A DNA stretch of 53,673 nucleotides, taken from positions 1 to 53,673 of the forward strand of contig JAGBDC010000002.1 of the NCBI GenBank assembly GCA_017937705.1, given 5' to 3'. This DNA is from Alphaproteobacteria bacterium (lineage in GTDB: Bacteria; Pseudomonadota; Alphaproteobacteria; RF32; CAG-239). The notes under the pieces were generated by a model. It was not told the DNA's origin and made no database searches. It saw only the letters and a program-made list of their open reading frames with translations. Made by a program: the position numbers and the translations under genes. Below are positions 7,530 through 16,660 of this stretch, piece after piece (position 1 is the first letter of the stretch; the number at the start of each line of letters is the position of its first letter).

Positions 7530-8567
7530 TTATAAACCGGTATTTCCACCTTTTGTTGCTTGAATTATATTAGGAGATATTTCTTTACTTTTTATTTTTT
7601 CTATATTTAAATCTTCACAATTTATAGCTGATTGAAAATCTCTTTGCCAATTTTCTTTGGTGTAACCTACTAAATCTCCCGATTGAGTTTTTTTATCAAC
7701 AATATTGCCTATGACGTGATATTTTACTTCTAAAAATTTATTTATATATTTTTCTGCATCTTCGACAAACATCTCTCGGTTGTGAGCTACCATTTCTTGC
7801 AATGTTTTAAGAAAACCTAGTCTTACAACTCTAAAATCATCAGCTTTTACTTTTGCTGTTGATGATTGAGGATGTTTATAATAGTTATACATATTTTCAG
7901 GCAAACCTGTAACTCTAGAATCTTTATATAATAACATAGCCATACTCGGAAAGTCTTCACACACTTTCATTTCCTTGTTTAAAGCAGGATACATATTCAT
8001 ATATCTTTTAAATATATTACCTTTTACTATTTTAGTCCAACCTATACTATCTGCATGTGAAGCTATTTCTGGCATTTCATCTACGGTCGAACTTCCTTTT
8101 TCTGCTAATTTTTTGGATAAATTATTATGTGGAGTTCCATTATTCCAATTTAAAACCAAATTTTGGTCACCGGATAGATCGAATCCGGCTATGAGAATAT
8201 TTGCTTTATTATTTCTCATTTGTGAAACACAATCACTCACAGCTGTATTAGAAGTAAATTTATCATCACTATCTAACATAATAAAAATATCATCATCTTT
8301 TATTTTATTTGTCACAATCCTTCCTAAACGTTCAAAAGATTGTCCGCATCCGCCATTTTCATCATTTGAATATATATCAAAATTTATACCTTTCTTAGCA
8401 AAACTTTTTTGCCATAATCTAAGTTTTGTCATTGTTCCGTCAGTTGATTTGTCATCAAAAATAATGACACTCATATTAGGATAATTTTGATTTATAACAG
8501 AATTAAGACTACCGTCTAAAAATTGCTCGGAGTTATATGTTCTGATACCGATGATGACGTTTTCCAT
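7530..8567 (-). CDS. Glycosyltransferase family 2 protein
   Basis: 345 aa. The N-terminal GT-A domain has VIIGIRTYNSEQFLDGSL, then the nucleotide-sugar binding segment DDKSTDGT and the DxD-type LDSDD near residue 100. A C-terminal half without recognisable motifs follows. Start ATG 8567 (MENVIIG) is preferred because AAAGG lies ~10 bases upstream; an in-frame ATG at 8585 has no such site. It probably adds a sugar to a surface glycan, but donor and acceptor are unknown. It is part of a four-gene insert between rho and mnmE and is not in a glycan operon. Confidence 0.85.
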   Translation of the reverse strand: MENVIIGIRTYNSEQFLDGSLNSVINQNYPNMSVIIFDDKSTDGTMTKLRLWQKSFAKKGINFDIYSNDENGGCGQSFERLGRIVTNKIKDDDIFIMLDSDDKFTSNTAVSDCVSQMRNNKANILIAGFDLSGDQNLVLNWNNGTPHNNLSKKLAEKGSSTVDEMPEIASHADSIGWTKIVKGNIFKRYMNMYPALNKEMKVCEDFPSMAMLLYKDSRVTGLPENMYNYYKHPQSSTAKVKADDFRVVRLGFLKTLQEMVAHNREMFVEDAEKYINKFLEVKYHVIGNIVDKKTQSGDLVGYTKENWQRDFQSAINCEDLNIEKIKSKEISPNIIQATKGGNTGL

Positions 8568-8748
8568 ATTGTAAAAACCTTTCATATAATATTATATTTC
8601 TGTGTCACGGATAGTATCATAAAAAATATATAATGTAAATATTTATAGACAAATATATGGACAAATATATAAAATGTTTGCCATATAAATAAAACAGATA
8701 TATATTCAACTTTGTTTATGAATTTTAATAAAATACAGTAGGATAAAA

Positions 8749-9606
8749 ATGTCATTATTTCAAATAGCAGTAGGTTTATTGCTTTTAGCATCTTGGGTTG
8801 CAAGACCTCTTTTATATAAGCCGGCAGCAAAATATTTCAAACCTGAAGTTTCTTCACTTTTTACAAGTTGTTGGTTATTGGTTGGGTTGATTATTACATT
8901 TCCTTTTCTTGGACATCTTTTAGATTTTAATAATAAAAACGTTTTATTTTCACCTTATATTTTAATCAGTATATATAAAGGAGTGACACTTTTTTATCTT
9001 ATATCAATGCAGCAGGCAATTAATAAAAACAGCACATCATCATCTGTTTTTTTAGGGTTTATAGCTTTAGCTTTAGGAGCTTTGGTAAATAATTTATTTT
9101 TCCATGAAAACCTTGGCTTGGTAAAAGTTATTTGTATAGTTTGTTTTGGTATTTTGGGATTCCTTTTCTTACAAAAAGGTGATGCGAAAAGATTATCTCA
9201 CAAAGATTTATACTACTTTATAATTGTTGCTATAATAATGGCTTCATATACTGTTGCTGATCATTTGGCTATCCCAAGAATTGGATGGTATGCACATTTA
9301 TTGGTATCATCAATAGCAATGTTCTTAACCAGCATAATTTATAAAGCATCGAAAGAAACGTTAAAGGTTATATTTACAAATAAAATTATAATTGTTGCCG
9401 GCATATTTTATACTTTATCAGAATTTTTTGTAATCTATGCTTCTTTTAATATTTTGCCGGTTTCTATTGTGGCTGTTTTCTTAAGATTATCAACTCCTAT
9501 AATAATGGTAATTTCCGCAATAAAATACAAAGAACAAGATGTAAAAAATCAGCTTGGATTCGGTATAGCTGCTATTATATTAGCTTTGCCAATAATATTA
9601 GGATAA
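8749..9606 (+). CDS. EamA/DMT-superfamily transporter
   Basis: 285 aa, almost entirely hydrophobic, with about ten predicted membrane segments as in the drug/metabolite transporter superfamily. The N-terminus MSLFQIAVGLLLLASWVARP and a late ILPVSIVAVFLRLSTPIIM segment fit the duplicated five-helix EamA repeat. An AGGA lies 8-9 bases before the ATG. It may export or import a small metabolite; the substrate cannot be inferred. It stands alone between the divergent glycosyltransferase gene and a convergent membrane-protein gene. Confidence 0.75.
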   Translation: MSLFQIAVGLLLLASWVARPLLYKPAAKYFKPEVSSLFTSCWLLVGLIITFPFLGHLLDFNNKNVLFSPYILISIYKGVTLFYLISMQQAINKNSTSSSVFLGFIALALGALVNNLFFHENLGLVKVICIVCFGILGFLFLQKGDAKRLSHKDLYYFIIVAIIMASYTVADHLAIPRIGWYAHLLVSSIAMFLTSIIYKASKETLKVIFTNKIIIVAGIFYTLSEFFVIYASFNILPVSIVAVFLRLSTPIIMVISAIKYKEQDVKNQLGFGIAAIILALPIILG

Positions 9607-9625
9607 GTATGATATTTATCACAAA

Positions 9626-9654
9626 AAAGCTCCGAAATTTTATTTCGGAGCTTT
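9626..9654. terminator. Bidirectional intrinsic terminator
   Basis: Perfect 12-bp arms AAAGCTCCGAAA / TTTCGGAGCTTT around TTTTA. It lies between convergent genes. The same arm sequence recurs in the gyrB terminator at 31276. Confidence 0.85.
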
Positions 9655-9671
9655 ATCACTAAATAAACAAT

Positions 9672-10418
9672 CTAGTTTTTAATTTCTAATTTAGAAAAAT
9701 GATCTGTGCCTCTAATATTACTTCCGTTTTTCAAAATCCTTATTTTTGTATTAGGATTAATATCGCGAATTTCGGGATAGTTAGCCGGAGATATTAAAAA
9801 TTTACCTTTTTCACAATAAACCAGATAATAGGTATTACCGCTGTGAAATTCTTTTTCCCATTTTGTTACTTGAACAAAAGGTTCTTTCTCAAATAAAATA
9901 TCATTTTTTTTGCTATTTTCGCTACAACTAACAATACAAAAAATAGCTGTATAAATGATAGCAGAAATAATCCAACCGTTTGATTTTGTTTTTATATCGG
10001 AAAAAATATCATAATTATATCCTTCGTTCTTATCATTCAATCCTAAATAATAAGAAACTCTGGGAATCACGTCGGAATATAACAAAACTCCTAAAATGAT
10101 ATAAACACAACCACCGATAAAATGTAAATCAATTATATCACTGATACAGCATAATTTAAATATAGCGGTAAAAAGTGATAGATTGATAAGAGCCCAACCA
10201 CCTCTGACAAAAGCATCTTCTATTTCAATGAAGGCGAATTTTAAACGCAAGAACATTATAAAAGAGGCAATAACACCGAGCCAAAAGATGAGATTGTTAC
10301 ACCACAAAAGAGGAACAACTAAAGCAGCACACAGCAAAGATAATCCAAAAAACGTGTAATTTCCGTACTTCTTCCAGAAATTTACCACATCAGACTTTTT
10401 AATTTTAAAATCTTTCAT
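9672..10418 (-). CDS. Hypothetical multi-pass membrane protein
   Basis: 248 aa, family not recognised. Residues ~18-130 hold four or so hydrophobic segments (for example TFFGLSLLCAALVVPLLW and FIGGCVYIILGVLLYSDVI). A cytoplasmic stretch and one more membrane segment (~151-166, ending near CIVSCSE) follow. The last ~75 residues form a soluble beta-rich tail with FHSGNTYYLVYCEKGKFLISPANYPEI. Base composition resembles the neighbours. It belongs to the insert between rho and mnmE. No function is assigned. Confidence 0.6.
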   Translation of the reverse strand: MKDFKIKKSDVVNFWKKYGNYTFFGLSLLCAALVVPLLWCNNLIFWLGVIASFIMFLRLKFAFIEIEDAFVRGGWALINLSLFTAIFKLCCISDIIDLHFIGGCVYIILGVLLYSDVIPRVSYYLGLNDKNEGYNYDIFSDIKTKSNGWIISAIIYTAIFCIVSCSENSKKNDILFEKEPFVQVTKWEKEFHSGNTYYLVYCEKGKFLISPANYPEIRDINPNTKIRILKNGSNIRGTDHFSKLEIKN

Positions 10419-10473
10419 AGCAAATAATATTTAAAAGTTAATAATATTCAAAACTATGAAATGATTAACATTA

Positions 10474-11142
10474 TTAGAGATATTTTTCAACTAAAAACTT
10501 TTCTATATCTTTCATTGAAAAGAAAATGTTTTTAACTCCCAGACTCTTTACTTTTTCTATATTTTCCGGATTATTATTCATCTCACACCCCAGAAAAGCA
10601 ATAACTTCCATTCCTGCTTTCTGCCCTGCTCTCATACCGGCTAGAGAATCTTCGATAACAATACAATCTTCAGGTTTATAACCAATAGTTTTAGCCGCCA
10701 ATAAAAACAAATCCGGTTCAGGTTTTCCTTTTTCTACCATATCAGCCGTAAAAACTTTTTCTTTAGGAAATATATTTTCGATTCCTACGGATTGTATTTT
10801 TAGAGTTGTTTTTTCTCTAACTCCTCCGGTTGCAATACATTGAGTAAAATTTTTGTTATTAAATATATCTAAAATTCCTTCTGTTGGTTTCAGACCTTTA
10901 CGAATTTTTACAACATCTCTTCTTGTCGATTCTTCCCAGAAATAATCATCGGTTATGATACCCGCTTTATCAAGATTTTCTCTTTTGGTTTTATCACTTC
11001 TTCCGCCCATGTAAAAATTAACGGTATCAAAATCCATTTTTATACCATAAAGCTCTTCGAGCATTTCTTGTCTGGTTTTTAGCCATAATTTTTCAGTGTC
11101 AGAAACAACACCGTCAAAATCCCAAATTATTAATTTTTTCAT
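10474..11142 (-). CDS. HAD-superfamily phosphatase, beta-phosphoglucomutase/GPH-like
   Basis: 222 aa. Motif I is WDFDGVVSDTE, with the nucleophile Asp at residue 9 and acid/base Asp at 11. The helical cap follows, then motif II ATGGVREK, motif III Lys in GKPEPD, and motif IV EDSLAGMRAGQKAGM. This is the usual subfamily IA arrangement of phosphoglycolate phosphatases and beta-phosphoglucomutases. The sugar-phosphate substrate is not predictable. The gene lies upstream of, and divergent from, mnmE. Confidence 0.85.
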   Translation of the reverse strand: MKKLIIWDFDGVVSDTEKLWLKTRQEMLEELYGIKMDFDTVNFYMGGRSDKTKRENLDKAGIITDDYFWEESTRRDVVKIRKGLKPTEGILDIFNNKNFTQCIATGGVREKTTLKIQSVGIENIFPKEKVFTADMVEKGKPEPDLFLLAAKTIGYKPEDCIVIEDSLAGMRAGQKAGMEVIAFLGCEMNNNPENIEKVKSLGVKNIFFSMKDIEKFLVEKYL

Positions 11143-11268
11143 TTTAAACCTCTAAAAAAACGAGTTCGATAAATGACCATAGAGAGCATTTTTATATATT
11201 TTATGATACAAATATTAAGAATGACTAAAAAATCGCTCCAGAGTCAAAAAAATGCCATTTTTTAAAAC

Positions 11269-11296
11269 TTGCAGAAAAAATCATTATGTTTATAAA
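11269..11296 (+). promoter_or_regulatory. Candidate sigma-70-type promoter for mnmE
   Basis: TTGCAG at 11269-11274 and TATAAA at 11291-11296 are separated by 16 bases and lie 25 bases before the mnmE start. A GGA lies 8-10 bases before the ATG. Confidence 0.4.
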
Positions 11297-11320
11297 TAGA
11301 AGTAGAAAAGGAATAAGAAA

Positions 11321-12661
11321 ATGGACGATAAAACAATATATGCTCTTTCTACTGTTTATGGAAAATCAGGAGTCGCAATTTTTCGTATATCAGGAAAAAA
11401 CGCTTTAGATGCAATAAAATTTTTAACGAATATTGATTGTGATAACATAAAATCTCGTTATGCATATTTTTCACAAATACACGACATTAACGGCAGTGCT
11501 CTGGATAATGCTTTAGTATTATATTTTAAATCACCTAATTCTTTTACCGGAGAAGATATTGTAGAAATCCAATCTCACGGTTCAAAAGCGGTTATATCGT
11601 CTATGCTTGAAAATATGGGGAGAATAGATAACTTTAGGCTTGCTGAGCCCGGTGAATTTTCTAAAAGAGCTTTTTATAACAATAAAATAGATTTAACGGA
11701 AGCAGAGGGATTAGCTGACTTAATAGATGCAGAAACAAGTGAACAACAAAAATATGCACTTCGTCAAATGAACGGAGAATTAAAAAATTTATATGAAAAT
11801 TGGCGGGAAAGTCTTGTTTATGTTCTTTCTCACATAGAAGCTTATATTGATTTTCCTGACGAAGAGCTTCCTGATGACATTGTTTTAAATCTTGAGAACA
11901 CTGTATTTAAAGTTAAGGAAGATATAAGAAAACATCTTTCGCAAAGTAATTATGGGGAAAAATTACATGAAGGTTTCAGAGTGGTAATTATTGGCGAACC
12001 TAATACGGGAAAATCAAGCTTATTAAACACGTTAGCTAAAAGAGAAGCTGTTATAGTATCTGATATTGCAGGAACAACCAGAGATGCAATAGATGTATAT
12101 ATGGATATAAAAGGCTATCCGGTTATCTTTACCGATACTGCCGGTTTGAGAAAAACAGAAGAAACTATAGAGAAAAAAGGTATTGAAATCGCTTACGAAA
12201 AGGCAAAACAAGCAGATTTAATTATCGCTCTTATAAATGGAGAAAAACCTAACCTTGAACAGTTTGAAAATATTGCAACTGATTGTAAAGAAAAGATTTT
12301 TTATGTTGTAAATAAGTCTGATAAAATAGATAAAAAACAGTGTTCAGAATATAATGAGCAGGGATTTATTACAATATCGGCAAAAAATAAAGAAGGAATA
12401 GAAATATTAATCCAAAAGATTAATGATAAAATATCTTCAGAATTTACTGAAAGCTCTTGTGGCCTTATAACAAGGCAACGTTATAGAGAAGTTCTGAACG
12501 ATGTATTTAAAGGTTTAGATAGTTTTAATTTGCAAAAATCTATAGAATTAGCAGCAGAAGATATAAGACTTGCGGCAAGAAATATAGGAAAAATTACCGG
12601 TAGAATAGAAGTTGATGAAATTCTCGATAAAATATTCGGAAGTTTTTGTATAGGCAAGTAG
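11321..12661 (+). CDS. mnmE: tRNA modification GTPase MnmE
   Basis: Partner of MnmG in making 5-carboxymethylaminomethyl-type groups at U34 of certain tRNAs. 446 aa. The N-terminal tetrahydrofolate-binding domain (~1-118) and helical domain surround a G domain with G1 GEPNTGKSS (225-233), G2 AGTTRD, G3 DTAGL (272-276) and G4 NKSD. The protein ends in the diagnostic FCIGK with Cys443. It stops 0 bases before the end of the convergent methyltransferase gene. mnmG follows on the same strand, in the usual alphaproteobacterial order. Confidence 0.98.
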   Translation: MDDKTIYALSTVYGKSGVAIFRISGKNALDAIKFLTNIDCDNIKSRYAYFSQIHDINGSALDNALVLYFKSPNSFTGEDIVEIQSHGSKAVISSMLENMGRIDNFRLAEPGEFSKRAFYNNKIDLTEAEGLADLIDAETSEQQKYALRQMNGELKNLYENWRESLVYVLSHIEAYIDFPDEELPDDIVLNLENTVFKVKEDIRKHLSQSNYGEKLHEGFRVVIIGEPNTGKSSLLNTLAKREAVIVSDIAGTTRDAIDVYMDIKGYPVIFTDTAGLRKTEETIEKKGIEIAYEKAKQADLIIALINGEKPNLEQFENIATDCKEKIFYVVNKSDKIDKKQCSEYNEQGFITISAKNKEGIEILIQKINDKISSEFTESSCGLITRQRYREVLNDVFKGLDSFNLQKSIELAAEDIRLAARNIGKITGRIEVDEILDKIFGSFCIGK

Positions 12662-13234
12662 TTAGTTTACCCTGTATATATATACATTCTTAAAAAATAG
12701 ATTTTTACCTGTTTTTATTTCTTCAATAAGCGGAAGATTTGGAATCTCAAAAGTATTAGAAAAAACAATTTGGGTTTTCTTGTTATCTTTTAATACTTTT
12801 TCTCCAAATTTTTCCATTAATGTATCCATCAAAAAACAGACAATAACATCTGCTTTTGAAAAATCATATTCAAACAAATCTTGGCAAACTACGGTTACAT
12901 TTTTTAAGTTTCTGGTCTTAAACGCAACTATTTTATATGCTAATTTACCCCACTCTATTCCGATAAATTTATGTTCAGGAAATTCTTTTGCAAGTTTTAT
13001 TATCAGTCCACCGCTACCGCAACCGGGGTCTAAAATAGTCATTGGTCTTGTTGCTCTTTTTAATATATCACGAACATTTTCGATTATTATTTTCTTTTCT
13101 GTTCCTAAACTTGGTACGTATGGAGGACATTCTCTGAAATGTTTGTTTGTGTATAGTTTTATTATTAGCCACCATAACCAAAATAGCGCTATGAAGCATA
13201 AAATATTTATAGATAAAAGGATATAAAATAACAT
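12662..13234 (-). CDS. Membrane-anchored class I SAM methyltransferase, FAM173/ATPSCKMT-like
   Basis: 190 aa. One N-terminal membrane helix (~3-26) is followed by ECPPYVPSLGTE and a Rossmann methyltransferase core with motif I ILDPGCGSGGL and acidic IGIEWG at the end of strand 2. A short N-terminal membrane anchor, a P-[FY]-[VI]-P pre-motif and a small methyltransferase domain are the layout of the FAM173 family, which includes the ATP-synthase c-subunit lysine methyltransferase. The assignment rests on that layout only. The gene is convergent with mnmE and abuts it exactly. Confidence 0.6.
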   Translation of the reverse strand: MLFYILLSINILCFIALFWLWWLIIKLYTNKHFRECPPYVPSLGTEKKIIIENVRDILKRATRPMTILDPGCGSGGLIIKLAKEFPEHKFIGIEWGKLAYKIVAFKTRNLKNVTVVCQDLFEYDFSKADVIVCFLMDTLMEKFGEKVLKDNKKTQIVFSNTFEIPNLPLIEEIKTGKNLFFKNVYIYRVN

Positions 13235-13357
13235 AAATAACCTCCGTTTTTTTTCAATGATATATTATAGCATTAAAAGAAAGGTTAATTTGGATTAAAA
13301 CACTTGATAAAAGATAAAAAATATACTAAAAAAAGCAACTATATAAAGGTAAAAGAT

Positions 13358-15199
13358 ATGCAAAAAAAATATGATGTCATAGTTGTTGGCGGTGGACATG
13401 CCGGTTGTGAGGCTTGTGCCGCATCTGCAAGAATGGGGGTAAAAACATTACTTGTAACCCATAAAATTTCTACTATAGGTGAAATGTCGTGCAATCCGGC
13501 AATCGGAGGATTAGGAAAAGGACATTTTGTGCGTGAAATTGATGCTTTAGATGGATTAATGGCTAAAGTTATTGATAAAGCTGGAATTCAATTTCGTATG
13601 CTTAATATGTCAAAAGGACCTGCTGTTCGTGGACCAAGAGCACAAGCAGATAGAGAACTTTATAAAAAATATATGCTTGAAGCCTTAGAAAAACAATCTA
13701 ATCTCGAAATTTTAGAAGCTGCAGCAGAAGGTTTAGTTTTTGATAATGATAAAGTGGTAGGTATAAAACTAAGTGACGGAACTGAGATATTATCAAAGGC
13801 TGTAGTGCTAACCACGGGAACTTTTTTAAACGGTGTGATGTTTATAGGTCATGAAACCTCTATCGGTGGACGTGTAAATGATGTAACATGTACGGGAATA
13901 ACACCGTATTTAAAATCTAAAAATATAAAAATAGGACGTCTTAAAACCGGTACTCCTGCTCGTCTGAACGCTGATTCAATAAATTGGGATGTTTTGGATA
14001 TTCAACAAGGAGATGTAAACCCGCAACCATTCTCTTATATGAATAAAGAAATAACCACAAAACAGATAAATTGCTATATAACACATACAAATGAAAAAAC
14101 TCATAAAATTATACGCGATAATTTTGAAAAGTGCGCTTTATTTTCTGGATTAATTCAAGGGGTTGGCCCAAGATATTGTCCGAGTATTGAAGATAAATTA
14201 GTGAAATTTGCTGATAGAACAAGTCATCAAATATTTTTGGAACCGGAAGGATTAAACTGTAATGTTATATATCCTAACGGTTTATCAACATCTTTACCGG
14301 CTGATGTTCAAGAAGAATTTTTGCATACAATAAAAGGCTTGGAAAATGTGGAAATATTACGATATGCTTATGCTATAGAATATGATTATGTTGATCCGCA
14401 AGAGTTAGACCACTGTTTGCAATTAAAAAAGATTCCTTGTTTATATTTAGCAGGACAAATAAACGGAACAACGGGGTATGAAGAAGCGGCTGCTCAAGGT
14501 GTTCTAGCCGGCATTAATGCTGCACTAAAAGCAAAAGATGCTGATGAAGAATTTGTTATAGACAGAAGTCAGGCCTACATAGGTGTAATGGTAGATGATT
14601 TGATTACTAAAGGGGTTGATGAACCTTATAGAATGTTTACATCTCGCTCTGAATATCGTCTATATTTACGAGCCGATAATGCTGACTCCAGATTAACAGA
14701 AATGGGGTACAATATTGGTTGTGTTAGTGAAGAAAGATACAGTGTATTTAAATCTAAAAAAGAAAATATAAAAAGGTTGACGGACTTATCTAATCTGCTA
14801 TCTATCCGTCCTAGTGAGTTAGAAAAATTCGGAATTAAAAAAGATGGTATGCGTCGTTCTGCTTTTAATTTGATGTCGTATGATGATGTTTCACGTGAAA
14901 CAATATATCAAATTTGGCCTGAAATAGCAGAATTTAGTGTTGATGTGTATGAAGCTGTAGAGATAGAAGCAAAATATTCGGGATACATAAAACGCCAAAT
15001 GGCAGATATTGAAGTATTCAAAAAAGACGAGAAATTAAAAATAAAAGAAGATATAGATTATCATAAAATAGGTGGATTATCTAATGAAATGATTGCAAAA
15101 CTTTCCAAAGTGCGTCCGTCTACTATAGGTGAAGCTTCTCGTATATCTGGTGTGACGCCGGCTGCAATAATGGCTATATTAGGATATATAAAAAAATGA
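13358..15199 (+). CDS. mnmG: tRNA uridine 5-carboxymethylaminomethyl modification enzyme MnmG
   Basis: FAD- and NADH-dependent partner of MnmE in wobble-uridine modification. 613 aa from ATG 13358, chosen because AAAGGT lies at 13345-13350 and the FAD-binding [11 protein letters not shown] then starts at residue ~9 as in the family. An in-frame TTG at 13304 adds an unfamily-like extension. Also present are [13 protein letters not shown] and, near the C-terminus, [24 protein letters not shown] perfect parS site lies inside the coding sequence at 14887-14902. The stop overlaps the following HD gene by 4 bp. Confidence 0.97.
   Translation: MQKKYDVIVVGGGHAGCEACAASARMGVKTLLVTHKISTIGEMSCNPAIGGLGKGHFVREIDALDGLMAKVIDKAGIQFRMLNMSKGPAVRGPRAQADRELYKKYMLEALEKQSNLEILEAAAEGLVFDNDKVVGIKLSDGTEILSKAVVLTTGTFLNGVMFIGHETSIGGRVNDVTCTGITPYLKSKNIKIGRLKTGTPARLNADSINWDVLDIQQGDVNPQPFSYMNKEITTKQINCYITHTNEKTHKIIRDNFEKCALFSGLIQGVGPRYCPSIEDKLVKFADRTSHQIFLEPEGLNCNVIYPNGLSTSLPADVQEEFLHTIKGLENVEILRYAYAIEYDYVDPQELDHCLQLKKIPCLYLAGQINGTTGYEEAAAQGVLAGINAALKAKDADEEFVIDRSQAYIGVMVDDLITKGVDEPYRMFTSRSEYRLYLRADNADSRLTEMGYNIGCVSEERYSVFKSKKENIKRLTDLSNLLSIRPSELEKFGIKKDGMRRSAFNLMSYDDVSRETIYQIWPEIAEFSVDVYEAVEIEAKYSGYIKRQMADIEVFKKDEKLKIKEDIDYHKIGGLSNEMIAKLSKVRPSTIGEASRISGVTPAAIMAILGYIKK
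14887..14902. promoter_or_regulatory. parS: parS centromere site (within mnmG)
   Basis: TGTTTCACGTGAAACA matches the near-universal ParB-binding parS palindrome at all 16 positions. It is read in mnmG as Val-Ser-Arg-Glu-Thr. parA and parB lie 3.3 kb downstream. Confidence 0.92.
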
Positions 15200-15840
15200 T
15201 AATGCTGGCTGAAAATATAAAAAAAAATTATCCTAACAGAGAAGAAGCATATAAATTATGGGAAGAAGGTATTCAACATCGGTTGTCTAAAGAATATGGT
15301 TTTCCCTTTGAGCACGAATATCGTTTTCACACACAAGGAGTTGCAAAAGCTGCTGAAAAAATAGCTTCGCATATTATAGGAATGGATAGTGAAAAAGCAT
15401 TTATTCTTGGTCTTCTACATGATTATGGAAAAAGAATCGGTGAAAAAATAGAAGGTCGTTTTCATGGTCAAGAAGGTTATGAAAAAATGTGTGAAATGGG
15501 ATATTATGATGTAGCAAAAGTTTGTCTTACTCATACATTTCCTGATAAAAATTTTTCTGATGATGAGTTTTCTTATCCTACGGAATGGAAAATTTGGTCA
15601 AAACAAACATTAAATAATTTTGAGTATGATGATTATGATTATTTGATAGCTTTATGTGATAAATTTTTTGAAGGTATGTCTATGGTTTCTATAGAAAAAA
15701 GAATAGACGGAATTGTAAAAAGATATAACTTAAAAGAAACTCAAAGAGCACTGTTATATAAACAATCAAATAAACTCAAAGAATATTTTGATAAGAAAAC
15801 AGGTTGTGATATATATATAATTTTAGGAATAGAAGAATAA
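15196..15840 (+). CDS. HD-domain metal-dependent phosphohydrolase
   Basis: 214 aa. An HD-type site is visible: His45 in [12 protein letters not shown], then LLHDYGKR with His75-Asp76, and a later LTHTF. These match the H...HD...D metal ligands of the HD superfamily, which contains nucleotide and phosphate-ester hydrolases. The start overlaps the mnmG stop (ATGA) and the stop overlaps the next ATG by one base. It therefore appears co-translated with mnmG and the two PHP genes. Substrate unknown. A second in-frame ATG lies two codons downstream. Confidence 0.8.
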   Translation: MIMLAENIKKNYPNREEAYKLWEEGIQHRLSKEYGFPFEHEYRFHTQGVAKAAEKIASHIIGMDSEKAFILGLLHDYGKRIGEKIEGRFHGQEGYEKMCEMGYYDVAKVCLTHTFPDKNFSDDEFSYPTEWKIWSKQTLNNFEYDDYDYLIALCDKFFEGMSMVSIEKRIDGIVKRYNLKETQRALLYKQSNKLKEYFDKKTGCDIYIILGIEE

Positions 15841-16658
15841 TGCAAAAATTCAGTTATCATACACATACTAATTTTATGGGATTTGATGGGCGAAACACAG
15901 CCGAAGAAATGATTAAAAAAGCGGAAGATATAGGTTTTGAAGAAATAGGTATTTCAAATCATTTTATATATCACCCAAATTTAAAATATAGTGGTGATAA
16001 AATGATTTTTACCGATTATAATACTTTTGAAAAAATGATAGGAGCTACTGTTGATAATATAAGGGCTGCATCACTAAATTCAAAAATTAAAGTGTTTGTA
16101 GGTTTTGAAGTTGATTATTTTCCTTCTAAACAATGGTGTGATGTTTTTGAGAAAATTCGAAAAAATATTGAAATAGATTATTTTATTGGCTCAACACATA
16201 TAATGAGAAATGACGATGAAACAAATTTGCATAACTTTTATCATTATTTTTATGGTGAGCACAATCTTTCAAATGATGTATTACAAGAATACATAGGAAA
16301 TTATTGGAAAAACATAGCTGAAGCAATAAAAAGCGGATACTTTGATTTTATTGCTCATATAGATGTATATAGAATTTTTAAAATTTTTGATCATTTAATA
16401 TTTGATGATGAGATAAATAACCTTTTAGATGTTTTTGAAAAATATAAAACACCTTATGAACTAAATACAAGCGGTTGGACTAAAAACGGTGTTCAACATC
16501 CCGACGATAATTTATTAACTTCTCTACGAGACAGAGGTGTTCCTGTGGTTGTAAGTGATGATGCTCACAGTGTTGATATGCTTGGACAGCATTTTAATAA
16601 AGCTGAAGCCCTTTTGTATTCTCTTAATTATACAAATAGATGGAAATTGGATAAATAG
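15840..16658 (+). CDS. PHP-domain phosphoesterase, histidinol-phosphatase-like (copy 1)
   Basis: 272 aa. The PHP metal site is spread in the usual order: HTH at residues 7-9, GISNHF, GFEVDYF, GSTHIM, FIAHIDVYR and SDDAH near the C-terminus. This is the layout of HisK-type histidinol-phosphate phosphatases and related enzymes. No other histidine gene is nearby, so a different phosphate ester is just as possible. It is followed 2 bases later by a paralogue, and the two share an identical 36-base 5' end. Confidence 0.8.
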   Translation: MQKFSYHTHTNFMGFDGRNTAEEMIKKAEDIGFEEIGISNHFIYHPNLKYSGDKMIFTDYNTFEKMIGATVDNIRAASLNSKIKVFVGFEVDYFPSKQWCDVFEKIRKNIEIDYFIGSTHIMRNDDETNLHNFYHYFYGEHNLSNDVLQEYIGNYWKNIAEAIKSGYFDFIAHIDVYRIFKIFDHLIFDDEINNLLDVFEKYKTPYELNTSGWTKNGVQHPDDNLLTSLRDRGVPVVVSDDAHSVDMLGQHFNKAEALLYSLNYTNRWKLDK

Positions 16659-16660
16659 AT

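Noticed and set aside
7975..8484. 169-codon plus-strand open frame inside the glycosyltransferase gene
   Set aside because: Antisense to a clear GT2 coding sequence; hydrophobic low-complexity translation with no motif.
8582..8830. 82-codon minus-strand frame with hydrophobic translation before the EamA gene
   Set aside because: It overlaps the EamA start, lacks a ribosome binding site and looks like translated A/T-rich spacer.
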